Under the pieces are notes generated by a model. The model saw only the letters and a program-made list of their open reading frames with translations. It searched no databases and was not told where the DNA came from. DNA of 64,000 nucleotides from Tieghemostelium lacteum. Its lineage: Eukaryota; Evosea; Eumycetozoa; Dictyosteliales; Raperosteliaceae. The DNA lies in NCBI GenBank assembly GCA_001606155.1, contig LODT01000034.1:97665-161664 (forward strand), in the 5' to 3' direction. Below are positions 1 through 9,767 of this stretch, piece after piece; within the stretch, counting starts at the first letter, position 1; each line of letters starts with the position of its first letter. A program made the translations under genes and the position numbers.

Positions 1-855
1 GGGTATCCTAAAGTTAACCCTAACGACCCTGAAAGTCATTGGAAACATGCATGTCATATAATAGGTAAAGATATCATTAAATTCCATAGTATATACTGGC
101 CTAGCTTTCTTTTAGCTGCTGGATATCCTCTTCCTGAGCAAATACTCTGTCATAGTCATTGGACAGTCAACAGAGAGAAAATGTCAAAATCTAGAGGAAA
201 TGTAGTAGACCCACTTCAAGCCATTGAAAAATTTGGTCTTGATCCTTTAAGATACTTTTTATTGAAAGGTGGTGGTTTGGAGAATGACGGTGACTATACA
301 GAACATGAAGTTAATGTATGTCTGACTTCGGATCTTGCCAATACATTTGGTAATCTAATTTCAAGATCCACATCAAAATCCTTACATTTGACGAACCAGT
401 GGCCTGAGGTATATATACCTTGTGATAAGTCTGAAAGTCTTGATGTAGAGCTTATAGAATCAATGAATGCAATGATAAGTAATACTCAAATACTATTTGA
501 TAAAGGTAATTTCAAAGATGGTATCTATGTCATTATGAAATTCCTTTATAAATCCAATGCATATTTCAATGATGTGAAACCTTGGACTTTAGTTCCAAAA
601 CCACAAAAATCAATTCAAGGTGATGTCAAGAGACTAGATCAGGCCATGTACCTAACAATGGAGTGCATACGTATAACTGCACTCTTACTTGCACCTATTA
701 TACCTCAATCCATGTCTGAGTCACTCAATCATCTAGGTATACCAACTAACATGAGAACAATAGAGCAATTAAAATTTGGATACGATTATCAGAAACATTC
801 TACTCCACTACCAAATGATTCTTTAATTTTATTCAAAAAGATTATTACCAAATAA
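1..855 (+). CDS. mmetS: Mitochondrial methionyl-tRNA synthetase, 3' part
   Basis: Partial gene. The frame is open from base 1, so the 5' end lies outside the window; 284 codons are visible, ending in TAA at 853–855. It charges tRNA(Met) with methionine, most likely in the mitochondrion. Visible residues 19–31 match the class I synthetase stretch HIIGKDIIKFH, and the signature KMSKS loop is at about residues 60–64, followed by the DPLRYFLL stretch typical of MetRS. The rest is the helical anticodon-binding domain, ending without the C-terminal extensions of cytosolic MetRS, which favours the organellar (bacterial-type) enzyme. It converges with the NFU1 gene, with 136 bp between the stops. The family call is secure; the mitochondrial location is inferred from the type. 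Confidence 0.93.
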   Translation, partial: GYPKVNPNDPESHWKHACHIIGKDIIKFHSIYWPSFLLAAGYPLPEQILCHSHWTVNREKMSKSRGNVVDPLQAIEKFGLDPLRYFLLKGGGLENDGDYTEHEVNVCLTSDLANTFGNLISRSTSKSLHLTNQWPEVYIPCDKSESLDVELIESMNAMISNTQILFDKGNFKDGIYVIMKFLYKSNAYFNDVKPWTLVPKPQKSIQGDVKRLDQAMYLTMECIRITALLLAPIIPQSMSESLNHLGIPTNMRTIEQLKFGYDYQKHSTPLPNDSLILFKKIITK

Positions 856-991
856 ACCACGAAATGTAAATGTCTACCAAATCAATACAAATTTTCTTTG
901 ACTTCATAGTTATTTTATGAATTTACCATTTGTTATTAAAAGTGTTACTTTCAAGTAATAAAATATCATTTATTTTAAACTTGTAAAGCTT

Positions 992-1948
992 TTATTCGGA
1001 TTTGGTGTTATTATTATTATTTTCATTGTTGGAATCATTATTTATTTTCTCATCAACAGAGTTGAAATAATCCATATTTATATTCTCTAGGTCATTATCT
1101 GTGACAGCAATTACACCTCTGACATCTGATATCCAATACATTAGCATTCTCTCAATACCGCCTTTAAGAGTAGCCTGTGAGGAAGAACATGAAGAACATG
1201 ACCCCTGTAGTTTAACCATTACAATACCATCTTTGAAACCTACATATTGAATATTACCTCCATCTTCCAAGATATTAGGTCTAACACGGGTTTCAATGAG
1301 TTCTTTAATCATTGCTACTGTTTCGTCATCTTCTGGCAGAATTAAAGTATCACTATTTTCAACCTCAGGTTGATCAGTGAGAACCTCTTTACCAGAGTGA
1401 AAAAAATCAATTATAGTACCAAAAATTTGTGGCTTCAGTATAGACCATTCTACATCTGGTTCCTTATTTACAGAAATGTAGTTTGAACTCAAAAACACTC
1501 TATTTACACCATCCAATTTAAATAATTGATTTGCCAATGGTGATATCTGTGTAGATTTAAAATCTGGGAAATCCATATATTTGCCATCGGGTAACACTTG
1601 GATCCCAGGTAAAAACTTTAAATTATCTGAATTTGGTGTTGTTTCTGTCTGTATAAATATACTTTGATTCTTTTTTGAATCATCTTCTTTGGTATTAAAA
1701 AAATCCTTTATAATATTTCCCTCTGTTCCTGATGTGGAATAGTATCTGTTATTTACTAATCTACATTTATTACTATTATATATATTTAGAATATTATTGG
1801 TGCTACTAATGTTATTCTGTTTAAATGAAATGACACAACTAGAACTAGAAGTAATATATGATCTAGTTGATATCAATAGACTACTTTTAAAACTATTTGT
1901 ACCTCTAAACTTGTTTAAAACAAGTAATGATTTATACAAATGGTTCAT
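992..1948 (-). CDS. nfu1: Mitochondrial NFU1 iron-sulfur cluster scaffold
   Basis: Single-exon gene of 318 residues. NFU1 delivers [4Fe-4S] clusters to mitochondrial apoproteins such as lipoyl synthase and complex II. The N-terminus (MNHLYKSLLVLNKFRG) is basic, hydroxylated and lacks acids, as expected of a mitochondrial targeting peptide. The Nfu N-terminal domain follows at about 110–205, then the NifU C-terminal domain with the cluster-binding CSSC motif near residue 250 (GSCSSCSSS). The frame is open 19 codons further upstream to an in-frame ATG at 2005, but the ATG at 1948 starts the targeting peptide and was chosen. The C-terminus is a low-complexity Asn/Glu tail. It is divergent from the YecM-like gene, 155 bp apart, so the two probably share a promoter. 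Confidence 0.93.
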   Translation of the reverse strand: MNHLYKSLLVLNKFRGTNSFKSSLLISTRSYITSSSSCVISFKQNNISSTNNILNIYNSNKCRLVNNRYYSTSGTEGNIIKDFFNTKEDDSKKNQSIFIQTETTPNSDNLKFLPGIQVLPDGKYMDFPDFKSTQISPLANQLFKLDGVNRVFLSSNYISVNKEPDVEWSILKPQIFGTIIDFFHSGKEVLTDQPEVENSDTLILPEDDETVAMIKELIETRVRPNILEDGGNIQYVGFKDGIVMVKLQGSCSSCSSSQATLKGGIERMLMYWISDVRGVIAVTDNDLENINMDYFNSVDEKINNDSNNENNNNNTKSE

Positions 1949-2103
1949 TTTGTTGTTGAGTTTTAGAAAATTAAAAAAATATAAAAAAAAGATATCTTTT
2001 TCCAATTCAAAGGTGTTTTGTATTGATTCGGTAATTCGTTTGAAAGAATCTCAAAGAATGATTTATTATTTTTTTTTTTCATTGTTGACTAAACTACTTA
2101 AAT

Positions 2104-2679
2104 ATGTCAGATTTAAAATTAATTCTTGGAGACTATGATCAATTCTTTAAAATTATCTTTAAACATTTAGAAAACACGGGTATAAAAGAAATTGACCAAT
2201 ATGAAGTAGATCATTTATGTTACAGAGTAACATCAGAGGCTATGTACCAACAAAAGAAAATAGAACTATCAAAAGTTGGTGATCTACTAACAGAGACAAT
2301 GATTAATGGTAGACCAATTTCTGTATTTAAACTAAATAATCCAATTCAATATCAAAACAGATTGATACCAGCAATTGAATTACCATGTCCAAAACCAATT
2401 TCACATCATGTGCAGGGTTTAGAACATATGGAAATGGTAATCAATTGTGATTTTGATAGTATGAGATCTAAATATTCTCACATTGATTGGGTATTGGCTG
2501 GAATCAATAAATCATTTAATGCTGATTTGGAAATTGAATTTACACTCTCTCAACAAGATAAACTTGACTTACAATATCCTCCATCAACCTACAATGAAAA
2601 AAGAACTATCTCTGTAAAATTCCATCATCTACCTCTCGAAAAAGTTGTTGAAATTGAAAAGCAACAAGGCACTAAATAA
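2104..2679 (+). CDS. YecM-like VOC (glyoxalase-fold) protein
   Basis: Single-exon gene of 191 residues. It resembles the bacterial YecM family, a vicinal-oxygen-chelate fold protein of unknown biochemical role. Supporting landmarks are the opening DQYEVDHLCYRV stretch, with the His/Tyr of the presumed metal site, the central IELPCPKP segment, and the paired GLEHMEMV and FHHLPLEKVVE strands, which carry His and Glu at the usual positions. No signal peptide or membrane segment is seen, so it is probably cytosolic. Similar proteins are scattered across bacteria and a few protists, which hints at ancient transfer, but base use here matches the neighbours. The function is not established. Confidence 0.8.
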   Translation: MSDLKLILGDYDQFFKIIFKHLENTGIKEIDQYEVDHLCYRVTSEAMYQQKKIELSKVGDLLTETMINGRPISVFKLNNPIQYQNRLIPAIELPCPKPISHHVQGLEHMEMVINCDFDSMRSKYSHIDWVLAGINKSFNADLEIEFTLSQQDKLDLQYPPSTYNEKRTISVKFHHLPLEKVVEIEKQQGTK

Positions 2680-2806
2680 ACAATTTAAATTTTTAAAATA
2701 AAAGAAAAGCAATAATATCACACAAGAATCAATATAACATATTGTTCTCGAGAGTGGGCGTGTTTTTTTTATATATAAATTTTCTTTATTGTTACTGTAA
2801 CTAAAT

Positions 2807-3510
2807 TTATCTAAGTCTTCTAGCTTCACGTTCAGTTTCCTATAATAGTTTAAAAAAATATTTAGTTAGTTTATGTGAACAAATAACAATTATGAAGATA
2901 AGAATACATACGAGTAAACAGAGAATGTCGTTCTTTTGGACTGGACCTTTAACGTTTCTCAAAAGAGATCTTTCCTTTTCTTTTTCGTTGGTTAAAAATT
3001 CAACACGGACTTGAGTGACAGCACCACGTGAACCAGTACGGCAAAGTACTTCAGTAACTTTAGCTAATTGAACTTTCTCAGTAACGGCGGCTTGAGTTTG
3101 TTCTTTGACTTCTTCAGTAGCTTTTTTGGAATCCTTAGACTATTTGTTTTAACAATATCAAAAAATGTTAGAATTCCATTTAAAAAAGACTGATGATATA
3201 ATATTTCTATATCAATCCACCAATTAAGTTAAAAAAATTATCAATAATAGTTTTGGTTCAATGAATCATCCACATAATTTGCATATTTGAAAGCAATAAT
3301 CATTTTTTCAAATAATCATTTGAATGTGTATGAAACTTTAAAATAACTCGTCGTTTTTTTTAACACAAATCTAATATCCTGTAATTTTTTTATCTATTCC
3401 TGTATGTCTTCATTTTCTAACTCTCTCTTATGCTGTGATTTCATTTTTAAAACTATTGTATTTTTTCTCTTAATGGTAAATGATATATTGTATGAGCATA
3501 TATTTACCAT
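2807..3510 (-). CDS. rps28: 40S ribosomal protein S28 (eS28)
   Basis: Three exons on the minus strand: 3508–3510 (only the ATG), 2912–3139 and 2807–2839, giving 87 residues. The frames join exactly: 3 + 228 + 33 bases. The core reads KLAKVTEVL-type sequence (here [16 protein letters not shown]), then [17 protein letters not shown] and the invariant C-terminus [10 protein letters not shown], all diagnostic of eS28 at the mRNA exit of the small subunit. The N-terminus is about 18 residues longer than the human protein and Lys/Glu-rich. Intron 1 is 368 bp, unusually long here, and begins directly after the start codon, a layout I know from other dictyostelid ribosomal genes. Intron 2 is 72 bp. 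An A23 tract lies about 40 bases before the ATG on the coding strand. Confidence 0.9.
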
Positions 3511-4175
3511 TTTATATATACTGTAACCAACGGGAGAGAGAGGAAAAAAATTTTTTTTTTTTTTTTTTTTTTTGAGCGATAGAATCGAAAAAAAATTGGT
3601 CCAATTTTTACAAAGTTTTTACACAAAAGTCTTCAGAATTTCATTTGAACAAATAAAAGAAATTAAATAAAAATAATCAAACTCTATGAAATTTATATCA
3701 ATGACAATGATTTATTCACAATTAAATTTATACTTCAATTGATTTAAATGATAATTGAATTTTTAAAAATTAAATGAAATTAATTTTAATAATATGTTTT
3801 GAAAGGATTATAGAAAATAATATTTTGTTAAATAAAGTTTACATTTCAACTGATATAATTGTGAAAATAAAACATGTTTTATTTTATCAATTTTTGATCA
3901 AAAAATAAAACTTTTGATAAATTGTTCTAAAAAACTTTTTGACGATCTTTTTTTATTTTATTTTTTCAACTTATCGGATAATATATCCAATGAATCTCTC
4001 AGATTAATAATAATAATTTTATATATATTTAACATCTTTAATTGCATTGTATTTATTTCTACAAACATATATTAATATACATTCATTTGGGCAAAAAAAA
4101 ACCTATAAACTTAACTAAAAAACACCAAAAAAAACATTTTAAAAATTTAACATCATCACACACATAAATACAAAA
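3511..4175. other. Intergenic, divergent promoter region of rps28 and the carrier gene
   Basis: 665 bp without an ORF of note. It is extremely A/T-rich. The main landmark is a run of seven A followed by 23 T at 3544–3573, next to the RPS28 start. A second A-rich stretch (4094–4140) precedes the carrier ATG and is typical of dictyostelid 5' leaders. No RNA gene was recognised. Confidence 0.6.
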
Positions 4176-5550
4176 ATGTCAAATAATAGTAATAATAATA
4201 ATAATAATAATAACAATAACAACAATATAACAACAATTGATGATAAAAAAATAAAATTAAGAAAATTATTTGATCAATTTGATACAGATAAAGATGGATC
4301 TATAAATAAACAAGAATTAAAGAATGGATTTAAACTTCATGGTATAGATATTCACGATGTAAATATGATTAATTAGAGTGTAGGATTATGTGGGAAACTG
4401 TATAAATAGTAATACTAATATCAAAATATGATAATGATGTAATCATGATTAATAATAATAAATATAATAATAATAATAGGAACAAATTGCAAAAATGTTT
4501 GAGATTGCCGATTCGAATAAGAACCACACTATAGAGTGGGACGAATTTTTTGGAATACTTAGAGGATCGGAATCACATGATATTGAAGATATAGCAGAAT
4601 ATTGGTTATCGAAACCTGGAATGACTAGAATTGTATCGACTAATGAAGCACCATCATGGAAATTATTATTGAGTGGTGGTGTTGCAGGAGCTATATCGAG
4701 AACATGTACATCACCATTAGAGAGATTAAAGATACTCAATCAAGTACAACACTTGAAATTAGAGACAAACTCACCTAGTCAGTATAAGGCTGGTAGCGGA
4801 ATTATAAGATCACTGTACACAATGTTCAAAACTGAAGGTTTTGTAGGATTGTTTAAAGGAAATGGTACCAATGTTATCAGAATAGCACCCTATTCAGCAA
4901 TACAGTTCTTCAGTTATGAAAAATACAAAAGGTGGATGATGGAACCTGGAAAGAATAATCTATCGACACAGCAGAATCTTCTAGTAGGTGGTTGTGCTGG
5001 TGTTACCAGTCTCTTTTGTACCTATCCTTTGGATTTGATTCGGTCGAGATTGACTGTTCAAGTACATACTGCAAAATACACGGGTATCTCTGATGCCTAT
5101 TTTAAGATTGTAGCTGAAGAGGGTTATAGAGGTCTCTATAAGGGTTTGGTAACTAGCGCACTAGGTGTTGCACCCTATGTTGCTATAAACTTTACCACTT
5201 ATGAGAATCTAAAAAAATTCCTCATGAAAGACAAAGCTCCTTCCGTCTTTGAGAGTTTGGCTTTTGGTGCCATCTCTGGTGCCACTGCTCAGACTGTTAC
5301 CTATCCGATTGATCTCATTAGACGTCGTCTACAAGTTCAGGGTATAGGTGGTAAAGATCATATTTATTCTGGTCTCTTTGATGCCATGCAAAAAATTGTA
5401 AAAGAAGAAGGTGTCAGAGGTCTCTACAATGGTATGGTTCCATGTTATCTCAAAGTTATCCCTGCCATCAGTATTAGTTTTTGTGTTTATGAAGTAATGA
5501 AAAAGATTTTAAAAATTGAAACAAACAAAATCTCCTACTCAAGTGGTTAA
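4176..5550 (+). CDS. mcfB: EF-hand mitochondrial carrier (SCaMC/ATP-Mg-Pi type)
   Basis: Two exons, 4176–4358 and 4480–5550 (intron 121 bp, GTAAAT...ATAG), giving 417 residues. The N-terminal part has a poly-Asn run, then two EF-hands: [12 protein letters not shown] near residue 36 and [12 protein letters not shown] near residue 71. The C-terminal 300 residues form three Solcar repeats with the signature turns [15 protein letters not shown] and PIDLIRRRL. By family this is a calcium-regulated ATP-Mg/phosphate exchanger of the mitochondrial inner membrane. Animal SCaMCs carry four EF-hands in about 470 residues; only two are evident here. The dictyBase-style symbol is assigned by resemblance to the D. 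discoideum EF-hand carrier. Confidence 0.88.
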
Positions 5551-5897
5551 TAGTATATAACTCAAATTCTTTATAAATTATATTAGTAAGAGAGAAATCA
5601 ACAGAAAATTACAAAAGAGATATAATAATAATAATTTGTGAAATAAAATTAAAAAAAAAAAATCTTCATTATTTGAATTCGAAACCCTCCACTTTTATTC
5701 AATTAGACTGTTATCTTTTTTTAAAAATTTCAAATTTTAAAAAAATTAACGGTTATAAAAAAATTGTGGTAAATAAAAAGATGAATTCTTGTTATTATTC
5801 TTTTTTTTTTAATTTAAATTATATATATCTATCTCTATTATTAACCTTTCTTTTTTATTTATTTATTTAAATACACACACACACAATCAAATCAAAA

Positions 5898-7358
5898 ATG
5901 AACTCCAATTTTGAAACTGCAGAATTAGAACAATTGTTATCACTAAATACCCCATTAGAGAATGTCGAAGCTAGATGGCAAAGAAAAGCTAGAGAAATGA
6001 ATAACCAAGCTAATAGTGCTATGAACTCAAGTGTCAATGGTGGTGGTGACAGATTTATTCCAAATAAGATGAATATTGATATTGGACATTTTAACTTGAC
6101 CAAAGAGAATGCTAATCCAAATCTAGAGTCTTTGGTCTCTGATTACTATAAGGACTCATTGGCTAACTCCATGTTTTCCAGCAGCTTAGACGGACAGAAT
6201 GAACTCCAATCCAAGATTTTGTCATTCCAGACTAAAGCTCCAGTAAATCAAAACCAGGTATCCAGTAACAGTTCATTACGTGTATTGTATAGTCAAAATA
6301 AGGTCTCTGAACAAAATCAATGCTCACAAGCAAAGAAATCTTTCAGACAGATTCCAAAGACTCCCGAGAGAATTTTGGATGCTCCTGATCTTGTTGATGA
6401 CTATTACTTGAATCTCTTGGATTGGTCCAGTCAGAATATCATTGCTATTCCTTTAGCTCAGACTGTGTACCTTTGGAATGCTACAACATCAGAAATTCAA
6501 AGACTTTTTCAAGTTGATGCTCAAGATGACTATATAACCTCACTAAGCTGGTCTAAGGATGGTAACTATCTCGCTGTTGGTACTAATAGCCATGTTGTTC
6601 AGTTATGGGATGTTGAACACCAAAAGAAAGTTCGTGAACTTCGTGGACATGCTGGAAGAGTCGGTGCTCTCGCTTGGAATAACTATATCCTCTCATCTGG
6701 ATCTGCTGATACCAATATCTTCAATCACGATGTACGTATCCAATCACACCATGTATCCACTCTCTCTGGACATCAACAAGAAGTCTGCGGCCTCAAATGG
6801 TCACATGACGGTCAACAACTCGCCTCAGGAGGTAATGACAATATCGTAAACATCTGGGACGTAAATTCTGAAAACTTTGAAACCCCACTCCACACATTTG
6901 AACAACATACCGCAGCTGTACGTGCTCTTGCCTGGTGTCCATTCCAACCTAATCTCTTGGCTTCTGGCGGTGGTGCTGCTGATCGTACCATTCGTTTCTG
7001 GAATACCCAAACTGGTGTATGCCTTAACAGTATTGATACCATGTCACAAGTCTGTTCACTTCAATGGTCTATCCACTACAAGGAAATTGTCTCAAGCCAT
7101 GGTTTCTCTCAAAATCAGTTATGTGTATGGAAATATCCAACTATGGTTAAAGTAGCTGAGTTGACTGGTCACACCTCCAGAGCTCTTCATACTGCTATTT
7201 CTCCAGATGGTGAAACTATTGTCTCTGCATCTGGTGATGAGACATTACGTTTCTGGAGAATTTTTGAAAAGGAAAACAAAATTCCATCAGTTGCCAGAAA
7301 AGTTAAGGAATCTCAAGACTCTTCTATCTTGAAGGGTTCAAATTCCTTAATTCGTTAA
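5898..7358 (+). CDS. cdc20: CDC20, anaphase-promoting complex activator
   Basis: Single-exon gene of 486 residues. It recruits substrates to the APC/C for ubiquitination at the metaphase–anaphase transition and is a target of the spindle checkpoint. The N-terminus has the C-box DRFIPNK (about residue 52) and a KEN box (LTKENANPN, about 70). The FRQIPKTPERILDAPDL stretch leads into seven WD40 blades from about residue 165 to 455, including LASGGNDNIVNIWD and ASGGGAADRTIRFWN. The protein ends in Ile-Arg, the IR tail that docks on the APC/C. The length is normal for the family. Codon use is slightly more C-rich than in neighbouring genes, consistent with good expression. Confidence 0.96.
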   Translation: MNSNFETAELEQLLSLNTPLENVEARWQRKAREMNNQANSAMNSSVNGGGDRFIPNKMNIDIGHFNLTKENANPNLESLVSDYYKDSLANSMFSSSLDGQNELQSKILSFQTKAPVNQNQVSSNSSLRVLYSQNKVSEQNQCSQAKKSFRQIPKTPERILDAPDLVDDYYLNLLDWSSQNIIAIPLAQTVYLWNATTSEIQRLFQVDAQDDYITSLSWSKDGNYLAVGTNSHVVQLWDVEHQKKVRELRGHAGRVGALAWNNYILSSGSADTNIFNHDVRIQSHHVSTLSGHQQEVCGLKWSHDGQQLASGGNDNIVNIWDVNSENFETPLHTFEQHTAAVRALAWCPFQPNLLASGGGAADRTIRFWNTQTGVCLNSIDTMSQVCSLQWSIHYKEIVSSHGFSQNQLCVWKYPTMVKVAELTGHTSRALHTAISPDGETIVSASGDETLRFWRIFEKENKIPSVARKVKESQDSSILKGSNSLIR

Positions 7359-7880
7359 ATCCATACATTTACTCTCAAAATCCTCAGAGACCTAGGTAGC
7401 ACAAATCCCAATGCATGTAAACCCAAAATATTCATTTCGGTATGCCGTAATCACACTCCACATTTGCTGTTTAGCAGATTTAAAAGTTGACATTCTTCAA
7501 CTTTTACTAATCATGAAGAAAGAAAAGATTACTTCTTTTTTTTTTTTAATTGTTTAGACACTTATACAGTATAATTGTGATAACAAAATAATAGTATTTT
7601 AAATACTACAATTCTAATTCAGTTTGATAATAATAATAATAATATTTCAAATAATAAGAGATGATATATATTCAACAATTTATATAATAATGATTAATTA
7701 ATAATCTTATAACAATTTCAACAACTTTTAACATATAATTTAATATTTCTTTTAAATTCTAAATTCAATGAACTAAAAGAAAAAAATGTGTTATTCAACA
7801 CAATTCAAATAACCAAAGAATTATTTATACAAAAAACTATTTATTATACTTTTAATTAGAATACTAATATAATGTTAAAC
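7359..7880. other. Intergenic between cdc20 and a Rac-like gene, with a structured segment
   Basis: 522 bp between two convergent genes. The first 150 bp is less A/T-rich than usual and contains an ACCTAGGT palindrome (about 7389) and two hairpins, TGCT-GTTT-AGCA near 7466 and a 9-bp stem (AAAAGTTGA/TCAACTTTT) at 7482–7505. It could be the cdc20 3' UTR or part of a small RNA. The rest is A/T-rich with a short TAA run near 7628. Confidence 0.4.
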
Positions 7881-8462
7881 TTAATTTATAATACAACCAG
7901 ATTTTTTACCAGATTTGGACTTTGATGATTTACCACCTTTTGGTTTTGCTCCTGATTTTTGGAAAGCACGAACTGCATAATCGAATACTTCACGTAAACC
8001 TTGTTGTGTCATTGAAGAACATTCAACAAAGTGGTTAGCATTGATAGATTTTGATAATTGATTACCTTCTTCAGTAGAAACACTTTCCTTAGCTGTGCCT
8101 TCGTCTCTACGATCCTTTTTGGTACCTACCAATACAAATGGTGCGGTTCTAGGTCCTGGTACTCTTTGAACTTCTCTGTAGTATTTAGATTGTATATCCT
8201 CAAAAGATGATCTATCGATAAGTGAATATACAAGTAAACAAACATCAGCATCTTGATAGTATTCATCAAATTGGTATTCTGGTGCATCATGGATATCTAA
8301 TTGGTAATCAGTTCCATCTGCATTGATTGTTCTTGATTGGAAATTTGGACATGATGGTACTTCATAGTCAGTTGGAAATGCAAAATCTTTATAGGTATGC
8401 AACAATGATGATTTTCCAATTTTACCACCACCAATAACTATACATTTTAATTTGACAACCAT
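7881..8462 (-). CDS. Atypical Rac/Rho-family small GTPase
   Basis: Single-exon gene of 193 residues. The P-loop GGGKIGKSS fits GxxxxGKS, the G4 box is GTKKD (the Rho-type TKxD), the G5 box is ECSSM, and the protein ends in a Lys/Ser-rich tail with a CIIN prenylation box. These place it in the Ras superfamily next to Rac. The G3 box is abnormal: where Rac has DTAGQ, this protein has DAPEY, so the invariant glycine that senses the gamma-phosphate and the catalytic glutamine are both missing. Switch I is also altered (PSCPNF in place of PTVFDN). It may bind nucleotide without normal hydrolysis. Dictyostelids have many divergent Rac paralogs, and I cannot say which this matches. Confidence 0.85.
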   Translation of the reverse strand: MVVKLKCIVIGGGKIGKSSLLHTYKDFAFPTDYEVPSCPNFQSRTINADGTDYQLDIHDAPEYQFDEYYQDADVCLLVYSLIDRSSFEDIQSKYYREVQRVPGPRTAPFVLVGTKKDRRDEGTAKESVSTEEGNQLSKSINANHFVECSSMTQQGLREVFDYAVRAFQKSGAKPKGGKSSKSKSGKKSGCIIN

Positions 8463-8826
8463 TTTTATTTATTATCTGATTTCTTAAAACTAATTGCAAT
8501 AAATTTAAATGAAAAAAAAATCTTTAACTGAAAAAAAAATTTTTATAAATAATTCAGACTTTCTCAAAGTTATCATAACACCCAACTGTGGAAATAGGAT
8601 AATTTGAAAAGGAGCAAAAACGTGATTTCTTTTACACAAAAAAACAAAACTTTCGAAAAAATACTATATTTATATAACAATGATAATCATATGATCATAA
8701 ATAATATCAAGTATTTTGAATTGAAATTTAAAAAAAATAAAATTGATTCAACCGCCTTTTTTTTAAAATTTTTTGAATTTACAAATTAATTTGATAGATT
8801 GGTGTTCAATAGAGTAAAGAATAAAA
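8463..8826. other. Intergenic, divergent promoter of Rac-like and spc25 genes
   Basis: 364 bp, A/T-rich, between divergently transcribed genes. A short open frame here starts at a non-ATG codon and has no coding character. No motif stands out beyond A and T runs. Confidence 0.5.
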
Positions 8827-9579
8827 ATGGATAGTGAAATTGATATATATTCAATGAATGTTGTTGAAAGTGAAATGAAAAGAATGGAAGAGATATTAGA
8901 GAATTGGAAAACTTCACATTTTGAAACTTATCATCATAATAATCAAAATGCTGTTCAAGTGAATCAACATTGTATAGAGGAAATGTCAAGATTGACACAA
9001 GAGAAGTTGTTTTTACATCAGACTGCTGAGGACTCAAAAAAGATTATTGAAAAACAAAAGAAACAGATATTAGATTTACAAACTGAGATTAATAAACTAC
9101 AAATTGAAGGTGAGAAGCTACCTAAACAATTAGAGACCTTTACCATCAGTCATAATGAAGAAGCAAAAGAGTTACAACAATTAAGTGAAACTGTAAAAAT
9201 ACAAGAACAAAAAGTCAATAGATCACTAAATTCCCTATCACATATATTTCAATTATTTAAACAATACCTTTCATTAGAATTTAAAAGATTTGATGGTTGG
9301 TATTCTAAATTGTTAAAAAGAGATAGAATGTATATGACTAATAGTTTAATTTCTTGTAAAGATAAATTTAAATTTATTTTTACAAATATAAATAGGGTTG
9401 ATAATGATAAAGCATATCATATAACTATACAAATTGAAAAACAGAGTGAAATATATAGGTTAATTGAATGTCAACCTGCGATACCTAATATAGAGGATTT
9501 GGTTTTAGAATTAAATCAAACAAATAATTTATCAAGTTTTGTTAAAAAGATTAGAAGTGAATTTGTAAAGATTCAATAA
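8827..9579 (+). CDS. spc25: Kinetochore protein SPC25 (Ndc80 complex)
   Basis: Single-exon gene of 250 residues. SPC25 pairs with SPC24 to anchor the Ndc80 microtubule-binding rod to the inner kinetochore. Residues of about 55–145 form a long coiled coil rich in Glu, Lys and Gln. The C-terminal 75 residues match the SPC25 globular domain: KFKFIFTNIN, where FIFTNI is the same as in the human protein, then IYRLIECQPAIPNIEDLV, and LNQTNNLSSFVKKIRSEF, which parallels the TNNFSAF...VRKAF end of animal SPC25. The middle of the protein is poorly conserved, so automated annotation may miss it. It converges with gid4. Confidence 0.87.
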   Translation: MDSEIDIYSMNVVESEMKRMEEILENWKTSHFETYHHNNQNAVQVNQHCIEEMSRLTQEKLFLHQTAEDSKKIIEKQKKQILDLQTEINKLQIEGEKLPKQLETFTISHNEEAKELQQLSETVKIQEQKVNRSLNSLSHIFQLFKQYLSLEFKRFDGWYSKLLKRDRMYMTNSLISCKDKFKFIFTNINRVDNDKAYHITIQIEKQSEIYRLIECQPAIPNIEDLVLELNQTNNLSSFVKKIRSEFVKIQ

Positions 9580-9767
9580 ACTGTATATATATGTGTTATA
9601 TTAGGGGTTAATTACGACTATTACTATAATGTTTAGTAATTGTTTATTATTTAAAATAATATATATATATATACAAATGTTATCATAAGAGAGAAAGAGA
9701 GAATATAATAATATTACACAAATATCATTTCTGTGTGTGGGGGTTAGGTTAGTGGAAATTGGCATGA

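Noticed and set aside
1797-2138. Plus-strand open frame of 113 codons across the NFU1 start
   Set aside because: It is antisense to the NFU1 coding region, with no domain and a hydrophobic A/T-driven composition.
5673-5870. 65-codon plus frame before cdc20
   Set aside because: It begins at a non-ATG codon, and its composition is that of translated A/T-rich leader. The cdc20 ATG at 5898 follows directly.
6559-7155. Several frames on both strands inside cdc20
   Set aside because: They are shadows of the WD40 coding sequence, which is less A/T-rich and so has few stops in other frames.
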